Assembly: GCA_021818265.1 (NCBI GenBank)
Contig: JAKAEP010000002.1
Coordinates: 62,001 to 126,000, forward strand
Reading direction: 5' to 3'
DNA: 64,000 nucleotides
Source: Actinomycetes bacterium
Lineage (GTDB): Bacteria > Actinomycetota > Acidimicrobiia > Acidimicrobiales > RAAP-2
Shown here: positions 59,875 to 64,000 of the stretch, one piece after another
Layout: each line of letters begins with the position of its first letter
Numbering within the stretch: the stretch's first letter is position 1
Translations under genes and position numbers: made by a program
The notes under the pieces: model-generated
What the model was told of the DNA's origin: nothing
The model's database searches: none
What the model saw: only the letters and a program-made list of their open reading frames with translations

Positions 59875-62856
59875 TCAGGCGGCCGAGCCGCGCCCGGCGT
59901 CGCGCGCGGCGGCGAGGACCTCCTCGGGGGTGACCGTGGCGGGCCGGTTGAGGGGGTCGTGGACGAGGAGCCGCCCGAGCAAGGGCAGCTCGGTCAGGCT
60001 CTCGGCGCGCAAGGTCGCCGCCACCACGGGCACGAAGCTCTCGGCCGCGGGGTAGACGAGGTAGCGGGGCTGCCAGTCGGGCTGGTACTTCGCGTTGAAG
60101 CTCCACAGCGACTCGATCGGCAAGATCCCCGAGAGCCGGCGCAGCGCCCAGCGCTCCATCCGGGTGACGACGGTGCCGGACTCGTCCTCGAGCACCGAGC
60201 GGAAGGCGGCGAAGTTGAGGCTCAGCCCCTGGGCGCCCTGGCGCGCCAGGTGGAAGATGGTCGAGCACAGCGCGTAGTCGATCAGCCCGTTGGGGTGCTC
60301 GCCGGGGTCTCGGCGCATGAGGTCGAGCGAGTAGCCGTCGATCCCCGGGGCCGGCACGAACTGGCAGGCCGCGGCCGGGGCGCCGTCGGGGCCGTTCACG
60401 ACGGTGAGCACGAGGCCCCGGTCCTTGGGGTCGAAGAGCCGACCGAGCATCATCGAGAAGCCCCGCTCGCCCTCCCCCCGGCGCAGCTTGGCCGTGAGCT
60501 CGAGCAGCGCGGCCACCCGCCCGGGCTCGACGTGGGCCGGGTCGAGGAACTCGACGGTGTAGCCGTGGCGCTCGAGCCGCGTGCAGGCCTGGCGCAGCCC
60601 CTTCATCTTCTGGCCGGCGAGCGAGAAGCTCGGGCAGTCGACGACGGCCTCGTCGCCGACGTAGATCGCGTGGAAGCCGTTGGCGTGGTAGACGGGCAGC
60701 CAACCGGCGCCGGCGCCCATCACCCCGAGGGTCCAGCCGTGGGACTGGGCGAACTCGCGGAAGGCCCCCAGCACCTCGGCGCGCTCGGCGACCGGGCCGA
60801 TGGGGTCGGGCGAGACCAGCGCGACGCCGCCGTAGACGGCGTAGGCCACGAGCGAGTCGCGGAAGAAGAAGAACTGCTTGTCGTCGCGCAGCGCGAAGTA
60901 GTCGAGCGTCCCGGCGCCGTGGCGGGTCACGATGTCGCGCGCGCGCCGCTCGGCGAGGCGCCGCTCGGCGCTCAGGGCCGCGCTCGACAGGCGCCGGTCG
61001 ACGACCGGCCGGGTGACGAAGTAGAGCGTGGCGACCACGAGGGCGACGCCGACGGCGAGCATGACCGGGTCGAGGAAGTCGCTCGGGCCCTCGGGCAGGG
61101 CGATCGAGGTGATCCCGACGAGGCGCTCGGCGCAGGCGAGGATCACCACCCCGAGGCTCGGCAGGCGGTCCTCGGCGACGGCCTCGGTCCCGAACGTGGC
61201 GGCGAGCACCGCCACCACGGCCGCCAGGGCCAGCCGCGGCGCGGCCTCGGCGGCGCTCGTGCGGTCCGAGACGGCGCGGAAGGCGTCGCGCTCGATCACC
61301 AGGGCGGCGAGCAGGGCCGCCGCGACGGCGATCGCCACGATCGTCCCCCCGCGCAGCGCGTGCGCGACCAGGGTCACCGCGAGGGTCGCCGCCGAGAGGA
61401 ACCAGGCCCGCCGCTGGCCCCGGTGCAGGCCGCGGGCCAGCATCACCAGGGCCACCCCGGCGACGGCGGTCAGGGCGGCGGCCGACTGGGCGACCGCGAC
61501 CGGCAGCACCGACAGGACGAGGTGGAGGTGGCTGTGCAGCGGCCGCACGGTCGTCACGCCCACGTTGAGCAGGCCGTCGGCGAGGATCGACCACGAGACC
61601 CACCGGCGGACCACCCGATGGCGGCGCTGCTCGTCGAGCCGCTCGGCCGAGACCGGGTAGGGCCGGCCGCGGGGCCAGGCGCCCACGACCGAGGTCGTGG
61701 GCGAGGGGGCGGGCCCGGTCGGCGCGCCGGCGACGATCCGCTCGAGCGGCGTGCCCCAGACGCGGTTCGACTCGGCCGCGAGCAGGCGCACCTGCAGGGT
61801 GCTCGCCGCCTCGATCTCCACCACGCCCAGGCGCTCGACCGCCACGAAGGCCGGGGGCAGCCCGAAGCGGCCCCGGCGCTCGACGAGCACCCGGCGCGAG
61901 GGCCCGGGCGACGCGCTCACGCCCTGGTCGAGGTAGGCGAGGGCCGGCCCGAGGGAGCCGCCCACGACCGCGCCGGCCCCGCCGCGCTCGACCACCCGGC
62001 GGGCGAACTCCAGCGCGTCGACCCCGTCCACCCGGGTGAGGGCGAGGGTGTCGGGCGGCCCGGTGGGCGGGCTCGCGCGCCGGGCGAAGCGCCGGCGCAC
62101 GACCCACCCGGCGAGCGCGGCGAGCGCCGTCTCGGCGGCCACGACCACCACGAGCACCGCCGCGAGGTTGGCCCAGAAGCTGCGCGTGGTGAGCAGGTGG
62201 ATCCGGTAGTGGTGGTGGACGAGGTGGTCGGCCACCACCGAGAAGAGGCTCCACAGGTCGAGCAGGACGAATGCCACCACGGGCAGCCACACCCAGGCCG
62301 CGAGGCGGCGGTAGAGGAGCCGGCTGGCGGCGAAGCGGGGGAGGGCCGAGGGGTCCTCGACGCGACGGGCGTCGGCGCGGTCGCGCGCGTCGACGACGGT
62401 GTCGTCGACCTCGCTCACGCCCGCGGCGACCACCACGTCGCGCACGTCGTCGGCGGTGGCGACCTGGAGGACCACGTCGCGCGCGACGGCCACCCCGTGG
62501 GCGGCGAGCTCGCCCTGGGCCGCGGGGTCGCTCAGCAGGTCGTGGTCGCTCGCCCCGGGCAGGACGAGCAGCTGGTGGCCGGGGCGGCCCGTGAAGCCGT
62601 CCAGCGCGCCCGCGAGGGGCGACAGGGCCGCCAGGGTCTCGGCCACGAAGGCCCCGGGCCGGGCGCCCTCGGGCGGCGCGAAGAGGCCGCCGGCCACGAC
62701 GACGACCGCCGGGTCGTCGAGGCCGTTCAACAGCTCGGCGAGCTCGACCAGCGCGCGGCCGCTCGGGTCGCTCCCGGGCGACAGGGCCAGGTCGCTCACG
62801 ACGTAGACGTGGTGGCCGTAGGGGACCGGGAGGGTGCGTCGGCCGGGCACTGCCAC
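59875..62856 (-). CDS. Degenerate metallophosphoesterase-like domain fused to MprF/LysX-like DUF2156 protein
   Basis: This is a 993-residue fusion. Residues ~10-140 look like a calcineurin-type phosphoesterase ([32 protein letters not shown]), but His and Asp/Asn metal ligands of the usual SDLH, GD and GNHD motifs are lost. Membrane segments follow (two around 180-260, then about six between 420 and 610). The C-terminal ~290 residues are DUF2156 (DYFALRDDKQFFFF, GVALVSPDPIG, SLNFAAFRSV), the MprF/LysX domain that transfers amino acids to phosphatidylglycerol. Lipid aminoacylation is the likely core function. GTG at 62877 would add 7 residues. Confidence 0.8.
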   Translation of the reverse strand: MAVPGRRTLPVPYGHHVYVVSDLALSPGSDPSGRALVELAELLNGLDDPAVVVVAGGLFAPPEGARPGAFVAETLAALSPLAGALDGFTGRPGHQLLVLPGASDHDLLSDPAAQGELAAHGVAVARDVVLQVATADDVRDVVVAAGVSEVDDTVVDARDRADARRVEDPSALPRFAASRLLYRRLAAWVWLPVVAFVLLDLWSLFSVVADHLVHHHYRIHLLTTRSFWANLAAVLVVVVAAETALAALAGWVVRRRFARRASPPTGPPDTLALTRVDGVDALEFARRVVERGGAGAVVGGSLGPALAYLDQGVSASPGPSRRVLVERRGRFGLPPAFVAVERLGVVEIEAASTLQVRLLAAESNRVWGTPLERIVAGAPTGPAPSPTTSVVGAWPRGRPYPVSAERLDEQRRHRVVRRWVSWSILADGLLNVGVTTVRPLHSHLHLVLSVLPVAVAQSAAALTAVAGVALVMLARGLHRGQRRAWFLSAATLAVTLVAHALRGGTIVAIAVAAALLAALVIERDAFRAVSDRTSAAEAAPRLALAAVVAVLAATFGTEAVAEDRLPSLGVVILACAERLVGITSIALPEGPSDFLDPVMLAVGVALVVATLYFVTRPVVDRRLSSAALSAERRLAERRARDIVTRHGAGTLDYFALRDDKQFFFFRDSLVAYAVYGGVALVSPDPIGPVAERAEVLGAFREFAQSHGWTLGVMGAGAGWLPVYHANGFHAIYVGDEAVVDCPSFSLAGQKMKGLRQACTRLERHGYTVEFLDPAHVEPGRVAALLELTAKLRRGEGERGFSMMLGRLFDPKDRGLVLTVVNGPDGAPAAACQFVPAPGIDGYSLDLMRRDPGEHPNGLIDYALCSTIFHLARQGAQGLSLNFAAFRSVLEDESGTVVTRMERWALRRLSGILPIESLWSFNAKYQPDWQPRYLVYPAAESFVPVVAATLRAESLTELPLLGRLLVHDPLNRPATVTPEEVLAAARDAGRGSAA

Positions 62857-62909
62857 GGGGTCTAGTCTCGCAGACACCGCCGCCGGCCGCCCACTGACCG
62901 GGCGGGACC

Positions 62910-63410
62910 GTGACGACCGTGGAGAAACCCGCCCCCGCCCCCGAGAACTGGCTCTGGCGCGGCGACCCCCGCCCGCCGGGGGCCTCGGTGATCTTCGACG
63001 TGGACGGGGTCCTCGCCGACGCCGCGGGACGCCAGCACCACCTGGACCGGGGGGACTGGCGCCGCTTCTTCGACGAGGTGGGCGGCGACCCCCTGGTCGA
63101 GGAGGTGGCGCGCCTGGCCGAGCTGCTCGTCCCCGAGCTGGCCGTCGTGCTCGTCACGGGCCGGCCCCGCCGGGTCCAGGGCGCCACCGTCGAGTGGCTC
63201 GAGCGCCACGGGCTGCGCTGGGACCTGCTCGTGATGCGCGACTTCGGGGACTACGCGGGCGTCGAGCGCTACAAGCGCGCGACGCTGCACGACCTGCGCG
63301 CCCGCGGCTACGACGTGCGCCTGGCCCTCGACGACGACCCGCGCAACCACGCGATGTACGTCGACGAGGGCGTGCCCTGCCTCTACGTCCACTCCGGCTA
63401 CTACCTCTAG
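62910..63410 (+). CDS. HAD-superfamily phosphatase (polynucleotide-phosphatase-like)
   Basis: The 166-residue protein has the HAD motif I FDVDGVLAD (nucleophile Asp30, acid Asp32), motif II VVLVTGRPRR and motif IV LALDDDPRNH. The short cap-less form resembles the phosphatase domains seen in polynucleotide kinase/phosphatases. It is divergent from the MprF-like gene across ~50 bp and convergent with hemY, with which it shares CTAG as stop. Substrate unknown. Confidence 0.8.
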   Translation: MTTVEKPAPAPENWLWRGDPRPPGASVIFDVDGVLADAAGRQHHLDRGDWRRFFDEVGGDPLVEEVARLAELLVPELAVVLVTGRPRRVQGATVEWLERHGLRWDLLVMRDFGDYAGVERYKRATLHDLRARGYDVRLALDDDPRNHAMYVDEGVPCLYVHSGYYL

Positions 63411-64000
63411 CCCGCCAGTCGCTGGCGCACCTCGCGCGCGGCGCGCCGGCCCGAGCCGATGGTGGCCGGCACGCCGACCCCGTCGTAGGCGCTGCCCGCG
63501 AGGGCGAGCCCGAGGGCGCGCGCGCCGGCGCGCGCCGCCTCGACGAGGGACGCGTGGCCGAGCTCGTACTGGGCCAGTGCCGACGGCCAGCGCGCGACGT
63601 GGGCGGCGCGCACCGGGCCGACCCGCCCGAGGAGGTGGCGAGCCTCGTCGCTCGCGCGCGCGACGAGCGCGTCGTCGTCGAGGTCGCGCCAGCGCGCGTC
63701 GTCGCTGCGCCCGACGTGGGCGCGCACGAGCACGTCGTCGTCGCGGCGCAGGTGGGGCCACTTGCGGTCGAGGAAGCTGAGCGCGGTGACGAGCATCGGG
63801 TCCGGTCCGGGCCACGCCGTGGCGAGGGGCACGAGCAGGCCCGTGCCCGTGGCGGGCAGGGTGGTGGTGGCGCGCTCGAGGCTGAGGGTCACCACGGCGA
63901 CGCCGGCGCTGCGCACGGCCGACAGGGCGGCGATCGCGCCGTCGTGGCGCCCGGCGAGCGCCGCCGTGACCGGGGCGGGCGTGGCCAGCACCACCGCGTC
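63407..64000 (-). CDS. hemY: Protoporphyrinogen/coproporphyrinogen oxidase, C-terminal part
   Basis: The visible 197 residues are the C-terminal region of a HemY-type flavin oxidase; the gene continues beyond the window. Seen: SFLDRKWPHL, RAAHVARWPSALAQYELGH, and the FAD-closing segment LALAGSAYDGVGVPATIGSGRRAA. In actinobacteria this enzyme usually oxidises coproporphyrinogen III. It links to the hem genes at 34.8-39.9 kb in function but is not in the same transcript. Confidence 0.88.
   Translation of the reverse strand, partial: DAVVLATPAPVTAALAGRHDGAIAALSAVRSAGVAVVTLSLERATTTLPATGTGLLVPLATAWPGPDPMLVTALSFLDRKWPHLRRDDDVLVRAHVGRSDDARWRDLDDDALVARASDEARHLLGRVGPVRAAHVARWPSALAQYELGHASLVEAARAGARALGLALAGSAYDGVGVPATIGSGRRAAREVRQRLAG

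Noticed and set aside
59840-63187. Very long open frame (over 1100 codons) on the minus strand overlapping the MprF-like gene
   Set aside because: It is Arg/Pro/Gly-rich low-complexity translation in a shifted frame of the real gene, a typical effect of very high GC.
1-64000. CRISPR arrays, rRNA genes and insertion sequences
   Set aside because: Reading through the window showed no regularly spaced short repeats, no rRNA-like stretch and no transposase.

Overview
The window looks like a chromosomal segment from a very GC-rich actinobacterium. The evidence is mycothiol synthase gene mshA next to a YbjN gene, nickel superoxide dismutase with its protease, the rex-hemACDB block, a 14-gene nuo operon preceded by a divergent geranylgeranyl reductase, and heavy use of GTG starts. 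Metal-resistance genes and repeated leaderless -10 boxes fit a lineage such as Acidimicrobiia, but that placement is inference.

Left arm (1-18.8 kb): the end of a GH1 glycosidase; an EF-G-like GTPase; small membrane proteins; a site-2 protease; a thioesterase; a CsoR-controlled permease carrying three YHS domains; a coupled operon of cyclase/AAA-ATPase regulator, unknown protein and DUF2236 oxygenase; a succinate-semialdehyde dehydrogenase; and an arsenic cluster (arsR, ACR3 and a CoA-disulfide-reductase-like flavoprotein).

Island (18.84-23.93 kb): about 5 kb of visibly lower GC (48% in a sampled line) sits in the 3' half of a tRNA-Lys(TTT) gene. It is flanked by a 39-bp perfect direct repeat and ends in an integrase that has lost its N-terminal part. 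It carries a zinc-ribbon/SHOCT protein, a secreted cysteine-containing protein, and a two-gene unit of an SMC/OLD-type ATPase plus a small Toprim/DUF4276-like protein. That pair is the best candidate for an undescribed (probably anti-phage) system.

Middle (24-42.3 kb): an AidB-like acyl-CoA dehydrogenase; a complete arginine deiminase operon (antiporter, arcA, arcB, arcC); a mini zinc-finger gene; divergent sodN/sodX; mshA-ybjN; proC; rex; hemA-C-D; hemB-hemL with a coupled membrane protein; and a menaquinone or geranylgeranyl reductase.

Right arm (42.4-64 kb): nuoA-N, nearly all overlapping by 1 or 4 nt, with an ATP-grasp gene coupled to the end; an MFS exporter; a small membrane protein; a metallophosphoesterase-like/MprF-like fusion; a HAD phosphatase; and the C-terminal part of hemY. 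Two layout habits recur. Many GTG starts sit 6-8 nt after a TANNNT box, several of which include the TAG stop of the preceding gene. Three convergent pairs share one CTAG as both stop codons.
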